64,000 nt of DNA from Planctomycetota bacterium (lineage in GTDB: Bacteria; Planctomycetota; UBA1135; GCA-002686595), in assembly GCA_016872715.1 (NCBI GenBank), contig VGZD01000002.1, positions 1 through 64,000 of the forward strand. Reading direction: 5' to 3'. Positions 52,398 to 62,865 of this stretch are shown here, in pieces. The position numbers were made by a program, and so were the translations under genes. Within the stretch, counting starts at the first letter, position 1. Every line of letters begins with the position of its first letter. The notes under the pieces were generated by a model. It was given only the letters and a program-made list of their open reading frames with translations, had not been told where the DNA came from and searched no databases.

Positions 52398-52987
52398 GCG
52401 TGCGCGCCGTGGTGCTCGCGGCCGGTGAGAGCCGTCGACTGGGCGAGCCCAAGGCACTGGCGCGCATCGGCTCGCTCGGGGCGCTCGAGCACCTGCTGGC
52501 CGCGCTCGCCTGCGTGGATGCCAATCCCCTGGTGGTCACTGGCGCGCACGACGACGAGCTCCGCGCGCGCTGCGTGCGGGGAGCGAGCTGGCTGCACAAT
52601 CCGCGCTGGTCCGAGGGCCGCACGAGCGGCGTGATCGCGGCGCGCGATGCGCTTGCCGGTTTCGACTTGCTGATCGCTCCGGTCGATGTCCCGATGGTGC
52701 GCTCGACGACCATCGCGGCCATCGTGCGCGCGTGGTGCGACGCGGGCAGTCCAAAGGCCGGCTGGATCGCCCCGCGCACGGGCGCGCGGGGGGCCTTCGG
52801 TCACCCAGTCCTCGTGGGGCGCGCGCTGCTGCGTCGACTGGAGGCTGGGAAGGAACTTCGTGCGCTGCGGGCCTTCGCGCAACCGCTGCTCGCGGCCGAG
52901 GTCGACGATCCGGCCATTCTCGACGACCTCGACACGCCCTCGGATCTCGAGGAGCTGCGCCGACGTTTGGATCTGCGCGGCGGCTGA
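52394..52987 (+). CDS. MobA/MocA-like nucleotidyltransferase
   Basis: 197-aa GT-A fold nucleotidyltransferase. The nucleotide-binding loop VRAVVLAAGESRRLGEPKAL at the N-terminus is a diagnostic LAAGxSxRxGxxK. LIAPVDVPMVRSTT is the metal-binding D-x-P segment. Together with GAFGHPVLVGRALLRRLEAG these resemble molybdenum cofactor cytidylyl/guanylyltransferases, but sugar nucleotidyltransferases have the same N-terminal loop. It overlaps the ThiF-like gene by 4 bp (ATGA), so the three genes form one coupled unit. Confidence 0.75.
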   Translation: MSVRAVVLAAGESRRLGEPKALARIGSLGALEHLLAALACVDANPLVVTGAHDDELRARCVRGASWLHNPRWSEGRTSGVIAARDALAGFDLLIAPVDVPMVRSTTIAAIVRAWCDAGSPKAGWIAPRTGARGAFGHPVLVGRALLRRLEAGKELRALRAFAQPLLAAEVDDPAILDDLDTPSDLEELRRRLDLRGG

Positions 52988-53028
52988 AGTTCCCGCGCAG
53001 TCGATCCCGATAGTCCCGTCGGAATCGC

Positions 53029-56000
53029 ATGAGTTTCCAAGGAGACGTCGCAGGCCTCGGACTCGGTGAACTGCTGCAGGGCCTCGCCCGCGGCGGGCGC
53101 GCCGGAGTTCTGACGCTGCTCACCACCGGTCGCACCGTGCGCGTGGGCGTGCGCGATGGGCAGTTGTTCCTGCTCCCCGAGGAGCACGAGGGCTCGGACG
53201 GCTGGCACACGCGCACGCAGCGCGCTTGGGCCGCGCGCAACGAGGCGAACCCGCAGGCGCACCTGCAGGCGCACCTGCAGGCGCAGCGCATGCGCGAGAT
53301 CGCGCAGGCCAGTCGCCTCGAAGCGATGTTCGGCATGCTCGACGCGAGCGGAGTGCACTTTCGGTTCGACGCTGGGCCGATCCCCGAGCTCGAAGCGCAG
53401 GCGGAGCATGCTCCGACGCAGCAACCGGGCGCGGCCCACGAGCGTCCATCCGCCATCCTCGGCCCGGCGATCAGCGTCGAGTACATCCTGCTCGAGCATG
53501 CCCGCATCAGCGACGAGCTGTCCGCGCAGCCGCACGCGCATGCGATCGACGCGCACTTCGTGCCCCGTCGGCGCGGCGACGAGCCGCCCCAGCGCACGCT
53601 CGAGCACATCTGGAACGAGTGCGACGGCTCCTCGAGCGTGGCGGAGATCTCCGACCGACTCGGCTGGCCGCTGCGTCAGGCGCGCACGTCACTGTGTGCG
53701 CTGCACGGACTCGGGGCGATGCGCTTCGCGGACGCGCGCGAGCTGCTCGCGCTCGCGCACCACGAGTTGCAGTCGGGGCAGACCGCGCGCGCCGCCTCGC
53801 GCCTCGCGGGCTGGTGCCGACTCGCTCATGGCGGCCCCGCCTCCCAAGGGGACGCAGAGCTGCTCCTCGACCATTGGGAGCGCGGCACCCTCGCTCCGGC
53901 GCTGGGCGCCATGGAGCCTCGCCGAGCGCGCGCGCTGCTCGCGCGACTCGACGGCGCCACTCACGACCCCATCCGCTCCGTCCAGCGCTGGATGGAGCTG
54001 CGCCGCGCTCACGAGCACGACTTCGTGACCGAGTTCGCGGCCCTGCGGCGCGCTCAGCGCTGCGGCGAGGAGACGCTGCGACCGCCGATGGCCGACCTCC
54101 TGCGCGTCGCGCGTCGGTTCCAAGATCGCGGCCAGACCGAGCGCGCCGCCGCGATGCTGCGCTCGGCGGTGATGCGCGATGGCGCCAGCGTCGCCGCCCG
54201 CCTCGAGATCGGCCAGCGCCTGATGGCGGTCGGCAAGTTCGACGAGGGCGCGGGCTGGGTCATCGACGCGTGCCACACGCTCGCGGATGCCGGACAACAC
54301 GACCGCGCCGTGGCGGCCTTGAAGCCGATCTTGCAGTTGCTGCCGAGCCAGCGCGAAGCGCGCGCGCTCTATTCGTCGAGCTTCGGGCGCACGGCCAAGG
54401 GTCGCCGCGCGCGCCGCAACACGCTCGCCGCCTTGAGCACCGCGCTGGTGCTCTCGCTCGCCGGCGTGGCGCACGTTCGGCGCAGCGAGGATTTCGAGCG
54501 CCGACTCGAGCTCGTGCGCGAGCAACTCGATCGCCCCGAAGCCGCACTCGCCGAACTCGACTCTCTGTTCGGCAAGACGTCGGACGGGCGCGTCGAGAGC
54601 CTGCGCGAACAGCTGCGTTCGCGCATTCGGCACCGACAATTGGCCGCTCGACAAGCCTGGAGCGCTCGCTTCCAGGACTGCCACCTCGAATGCACGGGTG
54701 GCGATCCGGTGCTCGGCCTGCGCAACGCGCTGGAGATGCCGCCGATCCCGGCGGGACCCGCGCTCGACGGCGAGGTTCCGCCGCGGCTCGCGGAGCTGCT
54801 CGAGAGTCTGGTCACGCGCTTGCAGGACCTTTCGATCGCGTCCCGAGAAAACACCGTCGCGGTCGAGGCCGCCCATGCCGAGCAGCGTCTCTCGCGCCTG
54901 ATCGCGGACCTGCTCGCGGTGTTGCAGAGCACGCCACCGAACGACGAGCTGCAAGAGTTCGAGCAGACGCTGCGCTCCCTGCAGCTGACGCTCGACACGC
55001 GCAGCCGCGAACGCGCCGCCCTGCGCGAGAAGGAGCTGCAAGCACAGGCGCTCGCGCACCTCGACGCACTGTTCGCCGCTGGACGCGCACACGCCGCCGC
55101 CGGCGACCTCCAGCGCGCGGTGGAGTGCTTCGACACGTTCGAGGCTGCGCCCGGTGGCGCGGAACTCGCGGCGCTCCTGCGGCGCGAAATCGACGCCGTT
55201 CGAGACCACCATGAATCCGTGCTCGCCGCGCGCGAGCTCGCCGAGGCAGGTCGACACGCCGAAGCGATCGCTCGGCTCTCGCCAGCGTGCCCGCGGCCCG
55301 CGGAACACCTGCTCCCGTGTCGGATCGAGTCCCTTCCCTCGGGCGCGCATGTGCGGCTCTCCAATGGGACGCTGCGCACGACGCCGTTCGTGCTGGAGTG
55401 TGCTCCGCTCGAGCGCGTGGCCGGGCGCGTCGAGCTAGCGGGCTACGAAACCACGGCGCTGGTCTTGGACGGCCCCGCCGACCGCCAGATCGTGCTGTCG
55501 CGCACGCCGAGCGCGCACTGGAGCGCGCGCACGCGCGTCGAGGCGCTGCCGGTGTCCGTCGACGACTGCCACATCGTGTGCGACCGCGAAGGCCGCGTGG
55601 CACGACTGTTCGCCGACGGCCGCGAGCGCTGGGCTGTGCGCCTGAAGTCCGCGGCCGGAATCCGACACGCGCCGGTGTTCCTCCCGCGTCGGCCCGGCTC
55701 CCTGCTGGTGGTCGACGAGCTCGGCGCCGTGTGGATCCTCGCCACGCACGACGGCTCCGTCGAAGGGCCGCTCGAACTCGGATCCGCACCCGCGAGCGGT
55801 CCGCGGCCGAGCGCGCGCGGCGTGGAGCTGCGTCTGGAGGACGGTCGCGAGTTGCACTGGCAGGGCGAGCTGACGCCGAGCACGGAGCAAGGGCTCGATG
55901 CTCCCCAGCCCGCCGCGCGCGTCCTCGAGTCCGGTTTCGCGTGCCTGCGACGCTCGATCGAGTCGGGACATGCGCTCTCCTCGCCGTGGAACCAAGGCAC

Positions 56001-56175
56001 GCTCGACGTGACGCTCACGCACTACGTCTTGCGCCGCGCCGACGGCACGACCCTGTTCGCGATGGCGCGCACCGGCGATTGGAACTACGTCGCGTTCGAG
56101 GCGCCGAATGCCCGCGCGCCACGCGGTCGCGCGTGGCTGTCCGACGCCAGCGGCTTGAAGGCGTTCGACCTGTAG
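53029..56175 (+). CDS. DUF4388-TPR-transmembrane-PEGA multidomain protein
   Basis: 1048-aa protein. It begins with a DUF4388-like domain (FQGDVAGLGLGELLQGLARG GRAGVLTL). A DUF4388/winged-helix-like region (~185-235) comes next. Helical TPR-like repeats (RFQDRGQTERAAAMLRSAVM) follow, then a single transmembrane helix near ~466-485 and a coiled coil (~490-720). A PEGA-like domain (~765-830, LPSGAHVRLSNGTLRTTPFV) precedes a beta-propeller-like C-terminus. DUF4388 proteins often occur in signalling systems; a membrane-spanning sensor is inferred. Confidence 0.75.
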   Translation: MSFQGDVAGLGLGELLQGLARGGRAGVLTLLTTGRTVRVGVRDGQLFLLPEEHEGSDGWHTRTQRAWAARNEANPQAHLQAHLQAQRMREIAQASRLEAMFGMLDASGVHFRFDAGPIPELEAQAEHAPTQQPGAAHERPSAILGPAISVEYILLEHARISDELSAQPHAHAIDAHFVPRRRGDEPPQRTLEHIWNECDGSSSVAEISDRLGWPLRQARTSLCALHGLGAMRFADARELLALAHHELQSGQTARAASRLAGWCRLAHGGPASQGDAELLLDHWERGTLAPALGAMEPRRARALLARLDGATHDPIRSVQRWMELRRAHEHDFVTEFAALRRAQRCGEETLRPPMADLLRVARRFQDRGQTERAAAMLRSAVMRDGASVAARLEIGQRLMAVGKFDEGAGWVIDACHTLADAGQHDRAVAALKPILQLLPSQREARALYSSSFGRTAKGRRARRNTLAALSTALVLSLAGVAHVRRSEDFERRLELVREQLDRPEAALAELDSLFGKTSDGRVESLREQLRSRIRHRQLAARQAWSARFQDCHLECTGGDPVLGLRNALEMPPIPAGPALDGEVPPRLAELLESLVTRLQDLSIASRENTVAVEAAHAEQRLSRLIADLLAVLQSTPPNDELQEFEQTLRSLQLTLDTRSRERAALREKELQAQALAHLDALFAAGRAHAAAGDLQRAVECFDTFEAAPGGAELAALLRREIDAVRDHHESVLAARELAEAGRHAEAIARLSPACPRPAEHLLPCRIESLPSGAHVRLSNGTLRTTPFVLECAPLERVAGRVELAGYETTALVLDGPADRQIVLSRTPSAHWSARTRVEALPVSVDDCHIVCDREGRVARLFADGRERWAVRLKSAAGIRHAPVFLPRRPGSLLVVDELGAVWILATHDGSVEGPLELGSAPASGPRPSARGVELRLEDGRELHWQGELTPSTEQGLDAPQPAARVLESGFACLRRSIESGHALSSPWNQGTLDVTLTHYVLRRADGTTLFAMARTGDWNYVAFEAPNARAPRGRAWLSDASGLKAFDL

Positions 56176-56208
56176 CCGACGACTGCGCGCGTCCCCATAC
56201 TGCCGCTC

Positions 56209-56568
56209 ATGGGCGTGGAGGACAGCTCAAGCGTCGATCTGGTGGCGCGCAACGAGGACGGATCGGCGCTGCTGGTGATGGTCGAGCACCGGCGCTGGGA
56301 CGGGTCGGACGAGCGGCTCCGCCAGCTTCAGGACAAGGTCAACGCGTATCTCGCCTTCGCGCTCGACGGACAGCTCGAGCGCGAGTTCCCCGGATCGATG
56401 GCGCAGGGCATCACGCTGCTCTTGCGCTGCATCGAGCCGCCAGATGCGATGGTGCGCGGGCTCGTCCCGCCGCTGCGCCATGCGCTCGCCCCGCTCGGCG
56501 TGCGCTTCGACGTGCAGGTCGAGGGCGAACCTACGCTGTGGCGCGATCCCGACGAGTCCGCGGGCTAG
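56209..56568 (+). CDS. DUF6572-like small protein
   Basis: 119 aa resembling DUF6572-type proteins: VDLVARNEDGSALLVMVEHR, then LRQLQDKVNAYLAFALDGQL and a C-terminal strand/helix. Those proteins are small and uncharacterised, often located beside unrelated genes. No signal peptide or cysteine motif. It follows the 1048-aa gene by 33 bp on the same strand. Confidence 0.55.
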   Translation: MGVEDSSSVDLVARNEDGSALLVMVEHRRWDGSDERLRQLQDKVNAYLAFALDGQLEREFPGSMAQGITLLLRCIEPPDAMVRGLVPPLRHALAPLGVRFDVQVEGEPTLWRDPDESAG

Positions 56569-56581
56569 GAGCCGCGCGCGC

Positions 56582-57895
56582 TCAGGGCGTGAGGCGGTAG
56601 ATCGTGCGCGGGAACGCAATCGCCTCGCGCACGTGCTCGATGCCGCAGATCCACGCCACCGTGCGCTCGAGTCCCAGTCCGAAGCCGCCGTGCGGCACGG
56701 AACCGAAGCGGCGCAGGTCGAGGTACCACCCGAAGGCGTCTTCCGGCAGCTGTTCGTGGCGGATGCGCGAGAGGAGCAGATCGAGATCCTCCTCGCGTTG
56801 GCTGCCGCCGATGATCTCGCCCACGCCCTCGGAGCCGAGCACGTCGACCGACAGGCACTTGGTCGGGTCGGAGGGATCGCGCTTCATGTAGAAGGCCTTG
56901 ATGGCGGCGGGATAGCGGTGGACCATCACGGGGCGATCGTAGAGGTTCGAGATGATCGTCTCGTGCGGCGCGCCGAAGTCCTCGCCGGCCTTGAACGCGA
57001 GTTCCGTGCCCTTGATCTCGGGGTGCTCGAGCAGGATCTGCGAGGCTTCCGCGTAGGTGATGCGCGGGAAGGGCGCCACGATCTTCTCGAGCTTGCCGAT
57101 GTCGCGCTCGAGCACCACGAGCTCCGCTCGGCGCGTCTTCAGCACATGCGCGACGACGTAGCTCAGCATGTCTTCCGCGAGCGACATCACGTCGTCGAGC
57201 GTGGCGAAGGCCATCTCCGGCTCGATCATCCAGAACTCCGTCAGGTGACGGCGCGTCTTGGACTTCTCGGCGCGGAATGTCGGCCCGAAGGTGTAGACCT
57301 TGCCGAGCGCCATGGCCGCGGCCTCGGCATACAGCTGGCCGGACTGCGTCAGGTAGGCCATCTGCTCGAAGTACGGCACCTCGAACAGCGTCGACGTTCC
57401 CTCGCACGCGTTGGGCGTGAAGATCGGCGCGTCCATGCAGGTGAAGCCGCGCTCGTCGAAGAAGTTGCGGATGCCCATGATCACCGCGTGGCGAATGCGC
57501 ATCACGGCCCACGGACGCTTGGAGCGCAGCCACAGGTGGCGATGCTCCATCAAGTACTCGATGCCGTGCTCCTTGGGCGTGATCGGATAACCCGTCACCG
57601 CCTGCAGCACGCGGCCCGCCTGCACGTCGATTTCGAAGCCGCCGGGTGCGCGCGGCTCGGACTTCACCAGACCGGTGAGCGTGATGCTCGACTCCTGCCC
57701 CGCGCCCGCGACCTGCTGGAAAAAGTCCTCGCCGACGGTCCCGCGGAACACCACGCACTGCACGATGCCCGTGCCGTCGCGCAAGAGCACGAAGTGCAGC
57801 TTGCCCTTCGACGTGCGGTCGTACACCCAGCCTTGCAGGGTGACGACTTGTCCGACATGGGCAGAGAGCTTCTCGATCGTGGTGACAGTCATCAT
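56582..57895 (-). CDS. asnS: Asparaginyl-tRNA synthetase
   Basis: 437-aa class IIb aminoacyl-tRNA synthetase. An OB-fold anticodon-binding domain ([20 protein letters not shown]) is followed by the catalytic domain with motif 2 ([20 protein letters not shown]) and motif 3 ([16 protein letters not shown]). The [11 protein letters not shown] and [20 protein letters not shown] segments separate AsnRS from AspRS and LysRS. Two adjacent Met codons exist (57895, 57892). Length is close to the family norm. It makes Asn-tRNA-Asn; whether GatCAB is also used cannot be told here. Confidence 0.94.
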   Translation of the reverse strand: MMTVTTIEKLSAHVGQVVTLQGWVYDRTSKGKLHFVLLRDGTGIVQCVVFRGTVGEDFFQQVAGAGQESSITLTGLVKSEPRAPGGFEIDVQAGRVLQAVTGYPITPKEHGIEYLMEHRHLWLRSKRPWAVMRIRHAVIMGIRNFFDERGFTCMDAPIFTPNACEGTSTLFEVPYFEQMAYLTQSGQLYAEAAAMALGKVYTFGPTFRAEKSKTRRHLTEFWMIEPEMAFATLDDVMSLAEDMLSYVVAHVLKTRRAELVVLERDIGKLEKIVAPFPRITYAEASQILLEHPEIKGTELAFKAGEDFGAPHETIISNLYDRPVMVHRYPAAIKAFYMKRDPSDPTKCLSVDVLGSEGVGEIIGGSQREEDLDLLLSRIRHEQLPEDAFGWYLDLRRFGSVPHGGFGLGLERTVAWICGIEHVREAIAFPRTIYRLTP

Positions 57896-57918
57896 TCGCT
57901 TTCGCGGCAATCGCTCGC

Positions 57919-58494
57919 TCAGGGAAACATCGAATAGGCGGGCTTCACTTCGACCTCGACCACGACGCCGTCCCGCACGAGCACGCGGCCCTTGCACTGG
58001 ACACCGCCGCGGCGCGCCTCGACGAGCACTTCGTGCGGGCCGCTCGACTCGAAGTGCTTCGCGAGCTCCTCGAGCGTCGGAACCACCTGCACGTGCTCGA
58101 ATCCATGGGCGCACAGCCGCGCGACGATGCGCTCCGAGAGGCCCACCGCGTCGGAAGCCTTGGCCCCGTGGGCCGCCTCGCCGTGGAAGGCCGCCTGCGA
58201 CGCGCGCAGGAGCGAGTCCTCGAGCCGACGCTGCCCGTCGCGGATCTCGATCAGCACGTGCTCGCTGCGGCGCAGGTCGAGGTCCTCTCGCTCGCGCGCC
58301 AGGCGGGCGAGCGTCGATTGGATCTGCTCCAGCGCGGACAGGCGCTCTCCCAAGCGCGCCAGCTCGCGCAACCTCTGGTGCGCCAACCACACGCCCGCGG
58401 CGGTCGCCCCAGCCGCGATGGCGCACAGCCCCAGCAGCCACGGAATCGTGACGAGGAACCAGTCCGAGCTCGGCGGGGCCTGCGCAAACGCCAT
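57919..58494 (-). CDS. Hypothetical membrane-anchored protein
   Basis: 191 aa from ATG 58494 (a GTG at 58521 in frame is an alternative). A single N-terminal transmembrane helix ([20 protein letters not shown]) is followed by a coiled coil (~35-85) and a compact C-terminal region ([40 protein letters not shown]) with no known family. It lies 23 bp upstream of asnS on the same strand. Confidence 0.6.
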   Translation of the reverse strand: MAFAQAPPSSDWFLVTIPWLLGLCAIAAGATAAGVWLAHQRLRELARLGERLSALEQIQSTLARLAREREDLDLRRSEHVLIEIRDGQRRLEDSLLRASQAAFHGEAAHGAKASDAVGLSERIVARLCAHGFEHVQVVPTLEELAKHFESSGPHEVLVEARRGGVQCKGRVLVRDGVVVEVEVKPAYSMFP

Positions 58495-58596
58495 GGGCCC
58501 GTGAGGATACGCGTCGCTCACCCGCTCTCCAAGCGCGCGCAGCTTGCGCGCCGCTCGCGCTTCTCAAGGGCGGCCCGCAGCGCCTATCCTCCGCCC

Positions 58597-60717
58597 ATGC
58601 GCGCCGCCCTGATCGCCCTCGCCTGCTTCCTCGCGCTCGCTGCGATTCAGCTGCTCCCGCAGGCGGACCCTGCGCGACTCGCGGCCCAGAACGCCCATGC
58701 GGTGCTCCAAGAGCGCGTCGGGCCAGCGCCGACCGAAGGTGCGAGCGACGAGCGAGCGACGCTCGCCGCTCTGATCCTCGACGGACCCGCGATCGTCGAG
58801 CGCACGGCCGATCGCGCCACGCTCTCCATCTTCGGCGTGGGTTTCGAGAGCAGCGTGCCCTCCGAGGATCTCACGCTGCACTACCACGCCCGCCGCAGTC
58901 TGATCCGCGGTCTGCGCGAGGCGGCGGCGGAGCGCAAGCTGTCGCTCGCCGTCGAAGGCGAGGAGGGGCCCACGGCGCAGAGCCAAGCGCGCGGCGCGAG
59001 CTTCGGCGTGCGCCATGACTCGGCCCGCGGGACCCTGACCGTCGAAGTGACTCAGCCCGGCGGAGAGCGCGTGCGCGCGGAGCTCGACGGCTGGACCCCA
59101 CCCGAACGCTCGTCGCTCTATCCCCCGCTGGTGGCGATCTTGCTCGCCGTTGTGTTCCGCCGCCCGGTGCTCGCGCTCTTCTCGGGCGTGTGGGTCGCGA
59201 TGGTGCTCGCGCGCCTCGAGAGCGGAGCGAGCCTCGGCGGCGCGCTCGCGGGCAGCCTGCCCGACTTCGCCGTGAAGAGCCTGTGGCCGCAGCTCGCAAG
59301 CCACGACAAGCTGCTGATCATCGGCTTCGTGATCGCGATGCTCTCGATGGTCGGCGTGATGACGAAGAGCGGCGGCATTCGCGGCCTCGTCGAATCGGTC
59401 GCGAAGTTCGCGCGCGGCACGCGCTCGACGCAGGTCGCGACGTGGCTGATGGGACTCGTCGTGTTCTTCGACGACTACGCCAACTGCATCCTCGTCGGCA
59501 CGACCATGCGGCCCCTGTCGGACCGCTTCCGCATTTCACGTGAGAAGCTCAGCTACCTCGTGGACTCCACCGCCGCTCCCGTGGCGGGCATCTCGATCTT
59601 CTCGACGTGGATCGCCTACGAAGTCTCGACCTTCGCGCCCCAGCTCCCGGCCGCCGGGCTGACGTCGGACCAAGGCTACGCGGTCTTCATCGCGAGCCTC
59701 CCGTTCCGTTTCTATTGCATCTTCACGCTCGTGCTCGCCGGCCTGATCGTCTTCAGCGGTCGCGACTTCGGCTCGATGCTGGCAGCGGAACGGCGCGCGC
59801 GCAGCACAGGGCTCCTCGTCCGCGAGGGCGGGACGCCCATGGTCGGCGACGCCGCGACGCATATCGAGCCCGCGCCCAGCGTGATCCCGCGCGCTCACCG
59901 CGCGATCATTCCGATGTTCGTATTCATCGGCGTGACGCTGTTCGAAATCCTGCGCGTGGGCAACGCGGAGCACGCCGGTCTCTGGGACGACAAGAGCATC
60001 GACCTCGTGCGCAAGGTCACGCTCGTGCTCGCCGATGGCGAGAGCTCGCGCGCGATTCTGATCGGCTCGACCAGCGGCTTCCTCGTGTCCTGCTTGCTCG
60101 CGTTCTTCGCAGGCGCCGCGAGCGCCATCCCGGGCGCGATCGCCACGACGATTCGCAACATGGGCATCGCCGTCGCGATCCTCTACCTCGCGTGGATGAT
60201 CGGCGCCGCCTGCGAGGACCTCGGCACCGCGAGCTACCTGACCGAGCTGCTCGGCGACCGGCTCGCGCCGCCGCTCCTGCCCACGCTGCTGTTCTTGCTG
60301 TCGGCCGCGATCGCCTTCGCCACGGGGACCTCGTGGGGCACGATGAGCATCCTGCTGCCGCTGGTGGTCGGCCTCGCCTTCACGCTCGGCCAGCGGGATG
60401 CGAACCTCGGCGGCTACACGCTGATGCTGCTCTCGATCGGAGCCGTGCTCGAAGGCTCGATCTTCGGCGACCACTGCTCCCCCATCTCCGACACCACGAT
60501 CCTGAGCTCGACGGCCTGCGCGGCGGACCACATCGACCACACGCGCACCCAGATGGGCTACGCGCTGACGACCATGGCCGTGGCGATCGGCTGCGGATAT
60601 TTCCCATGCGCGTTCCTCGGCTGGAGCCCGTGGGCCGCGCTCGTCGCCGGTTGCGGCGCGCTGCTCATGATCGTGTTCGTGTTCGGACGAAGAAGCGACC
60701 CTCCCGCGCAGGCCTGA
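58597..60717 (+). CDS. NhaC-family Na+/H+ antiporter with N-terminal extracytoplasmic domain
   Basis: 706 aa. The last ~540 residues are a NhaC-type antiporter with about 11-12 helices and the family motifs [37 protein letters not shown] and [20 protein letters not shown]. The first ~165 residues contain a signal-anchor ([20 protein letters not shown]) and a ~130-residue soluble region that is absent in typical NhaC. The extra region is probably outside the cytoplasm. It may sense or recruit a partner. Confidence 0.9.
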   Translation: MRAALIALACFLALAAIQLLPQADPARLAAQNAHAVLQERVGPAPTEGASDERATLAALILDGPAIVERTADRATLSIFGVGFESSVPSEDLTLHYHARRSLIRGLREAAAERKLSLAVEGEEGPTAQSQARGASFGVRHDSARGTLTVEVTQPGGERVRAELDGWTPPERSSLYPPLVAILLAVVFRRPVLALFSGVWVAMVLARLESGASLGGALAGSLPDFAVKSLWPQLASHDKLLIIGFVIAMLSMVGVMTKSGGIRGLVESVAKFARGTRSTQVATWLMGLVVFFDDYANCILVGTTMRPLSDRFRISREKLSYLVDSTAAPVAGISIFSTWIAYEVSTFAPQLPAAGLTSDQGYAVFIASLPFRFYCIFTLVLAGLIVFSGRDFGSMLAAERRARSTGLLVREGGTPMVGDAATHIEPAPSVIPRAHRAIIPMFVFIGVTLFEILRVGNAEHAGLWDDKSIDLVRKVTLVLADGESSRAILIGSTSGFLVSCLLAFFAGAASAIPGAIATTIRNMGIAVAILYLAWMIGAACEDLGTASYLTELLGDRLAPPLLPTLLFLLSAAIAFATGTSWGTMSILLPLVVGLAFTLGQRDANLGGYTLMLLSIGAVLEGSIFGDHCSPISDTTILSSTACAADHIDHTRTQMGYALTTMAVAIGCGYFPCAFLGWSPWAALVAGCGALLMIVFVFGRRSDPPAQA

Positions 60718-60739
60718 GCCGCCCGCGCCACAACTCTCG

Positions 60740-61759
60740 GTGCCCCTCCCGCAGAAACTCGGACGCCGCCTGCTGGTGGGCGTGTTGTTCGGCGTGCTCG
60801 TGTACGCCGGAATCGCCGTGTGGTCGGACGCCTCCGCGATCGCCGAGGCGTTCACGCGCCTGCCGCTGTGGGTGCTGCCCGTCGCGTGCGGCCTGAGCTT
60901 CTTGAACTACTGCATTCGCTTCCTCAAGTGGCAGCGCTACTGCGCTCTGCTCGACATCCGCCTCGCCACCGGCACGTCGTTCTTGATCTACCTCTCGGGC
61001 ATGACGCTCTCCGTCACGCCCGGCAAGATGGGCGAGGTCTTCAAGTCGTGGCTGGTGAAGCAGGTGACCGGCGTGCGCATCCACCACTCGGCGCCCATCG
61101 TCGTCGCCGAGCGCTTCACCGACCTGCTCGGATATCTGATCCTCGTCGCGCTCGGAGGCTTGAGCACGGCCCCCGAGTACGCGTGGGTGTTCTGGTCGCT
61201 GCTCGCGGCGTGCGGTGTCGCGCTCGTGGTGGTGAGCTCGTTGCGCTGCACTCGCGCCGTCGTGAGCTGCGTCGCGCGTCTTCCGGTCGTCAGTCGACTC
61301 GCTCCGCGCGTCGAAGGCGCCTTCGCCAGCACGCGCATCCTGCTGGCGCCGCGCGAGATCGTGCTGCCGACCGTCGTCTCGGTGCTCGGCTGGGGCTGCG
61401 AGTGCACGGGCTTTTGGATCATCGCCAACGCGGTCGTCCCCAACAGCCTGCCTTGGCTGTACGCCGTGTTCGCCTTCGCGTTCAGCGCCGTCGCGGGTGC
61501 GGTTGCGATCATCGCTCCCGGCGGACTGGTCATCACCGAAGGCCTGTTGGGCTCACTCCTGCGTCCGCGCTACCAGCCGGTCCTCGAGCGCACGCTCGCA
61601 CTCGCCGGCGACGCCGCGCGGGAAGCGGCGCGCGCTCAAGCCGCAGCGGCGGTCATCCTCGCGCGCCTGTGCACGCTGTGGTTCGCCGTGGCCGTTGGCT
61701 TCGCGGCCACCGCGCTGTTCACTCGCCGCCACGGCCACGTGCAGGAAACGGCCGACTAG
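60740..61759 (+). CDS. LPG-synthase-type integral membrane protein (UPF0104)
   Basis: 339 aa, GTG start at 60740, with about 8 hydrophobic segments. Family landmarks of LPG_synthase_TM/UPF0104 are YCIRFLKWQRYCALLDI, LSGMTLSVTPGKMGEVFKSW, VVAERFTDLLGYLILVALGG and GAVAIIAPGGLVITEGLLGS. MprF-like flippase function belongs to larger relatives; here only the membrane domain is present, so the substrate is unknown. It is 22 bp after the antiporter gene on the same strand. Confidence 0.83.
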   Translation: MPLPQKLGRRLLVGVLFGVLVYAGIAVWSDASAIAEAFTRLPLWVLPVACGLSFLNYCIRFLKWQRYCALLDIRLATGTSFLIYLSGMTLSVTPGKMGEVFKSWLVKQVTGVRIHHSAPIVVAERFTDLLGYLILVALGGLSTAPEYAWVFWSLLAACGVALVVVSSLRCTRAVVSCVARLPVVSRLAPRVEGAFASTRILLAPREIVLPTVVSVLGWGCECTGFWIIANAVVPNSLPWLYAVFAFAFSAVAGAVAIIAPGGLVITEGLLGSLLRPRYQPVLERTLALAGDAAREAARAQAAAAVILARLCTLWFAVAVGFAATALFTRRHGHVQETAD

Positions 61760-62865
61760 CCGCGCACGGCGAGCGCCAAGGCGCCGAGCACCGCGGCCAT
61801 GGTCGCGAGCCACGCAGCGTAGCTGCGCTCCGGCGCGTGCGGAGCGGGCGGCGTTCCGTTCAGGTATTCGCCCGGTCCACTGTAGGGCGGGTCGATGCGC
61901 TCGACCCACGCGCGATCGAGGCGCCGCGAGAAGTCCAGCGCGAACTCGAGATCGTCGCCAACCAGCCGCGTCGCGCCGTCCAAGGCCACTTCCACGACAC
62001 CCGGTCGCGCGCGCACGACGCTGTGGCCGTCGCACACGAGCCAGTCCGCGCTCGGCTCATCGTGCAGCGGCGGCAGCGAGCGCGCCAGACCCTCGAGCGA
62101 CCAGCCGCGCTGCTCGCAGCGCAGGGAACGTACCGGCTCGGCTCCCTCCGAGCGCATGACGAAGAGCGCGGCATCCGGTGACGGGGCGAGCGCGAGTCCG
62201 CGCGCGGCGCACCAGGAGAGCGCGAGATCTCCGAACAACGTGCCTTGCAGGCGCGCGTCGATGTGCACACCGGCGCGAGCGCTCGGATGCCAACTCGCTC
62301 CGTCCTCGCCGCCGACCGCGAGCAACGCGGCCTGCACAGGCTTCGCTCGCGCGCGGTCGGTGATCCACACCACGCCAGGCTCGTCCCAGCGTTGCCAATC
62401 CGGTTCTTCCCAATCCCCGCGCGGCCGCGCGAGCCAGTCCTCCGGCACGGCGTCCCGCGCGGCGCTCACGAACTCGCCGGACACGGCGCGATACTCGCGC
62501 GGCCGGGGCAAAAGTGCCTCCAGCGCATCGAGCGCGCGCTCGAGCGCCGTCGTGCCCGAGGAACTCGCGTACATCGAAGGCGAGCGATCGAGGAGCACCA
62601 GCCAACGCGGCTCGGCCCGCGCGCTCGCGCGCGCACCGGCGAGCGCGAGGCAACCGGCGCACAGGGCCCCGACGAGCAGCAGCGCCGACCATGGCGGAGT
62701 CCAGCGCCGAGCGCTCGCACGCGCCGCGCCCGCAGGCACCTGCCTCCACACTTCCAGCGTGCCCGTGCTCACCCGCGGCGCACGGCGCGCTCGCAGGGCC
62801 GCGAGCATCACCGCCAGCGGAACCACGAGCGACGCGAGCGCCCACGGTCGATCGAATGCGATCAC
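61756..62865 (-). CDS. BatA/VWA-type membrane protein
   Basis: 369 aa from a GTG at 62865 that overlaps the DUF58 stop (GTGA). Two N-terminal helices (ASLVVPLAVMLAALRARR; WSALLLVGALCAGCLALAG) are followed by a VWA-like domain with MIDAS-type LLDRSPSM and a C-terminal transmembrane helix (AWLATMAAVLGALALAVRG). The organisation matches BatA-like proteins of the Bat/aerotolerance-type operons. The MoxR ATPase that often belongs to such operons is not visible here, though the operon continues off the right edge. Confidence 0.72.
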   Translation of the reverse strand: MIAFDRPWALASLVVPLAVMLAALRARRAPRVSTGTLEVWRQVPAGAARASARRWTPPWSALLLVGALCAGCLALAGARASARAEPRWLVLLDRSPSMYASSSGTTALERALDALEALLPRPREYRAVSGEFVSAARDAVPEDWLARPRGDWEEPDWQRWDEPGVVWITDRARAKPVQAALLAVGGEDGASWHPSARAGVHIDARLQGTLFGDLALSWCAARGLALAPSPDAALFVMRSEGAEPVRSLRCEQRGWSLEGLARSLPPLHDEPSADWLVCDGHSVVRARPGVVEVALDGATRLVGDDLEFALDFSRRLDRAWVERIDPPYSGPGEYLNGTPPAPHAPERSYAAWLATMAAVLGALALAVRG

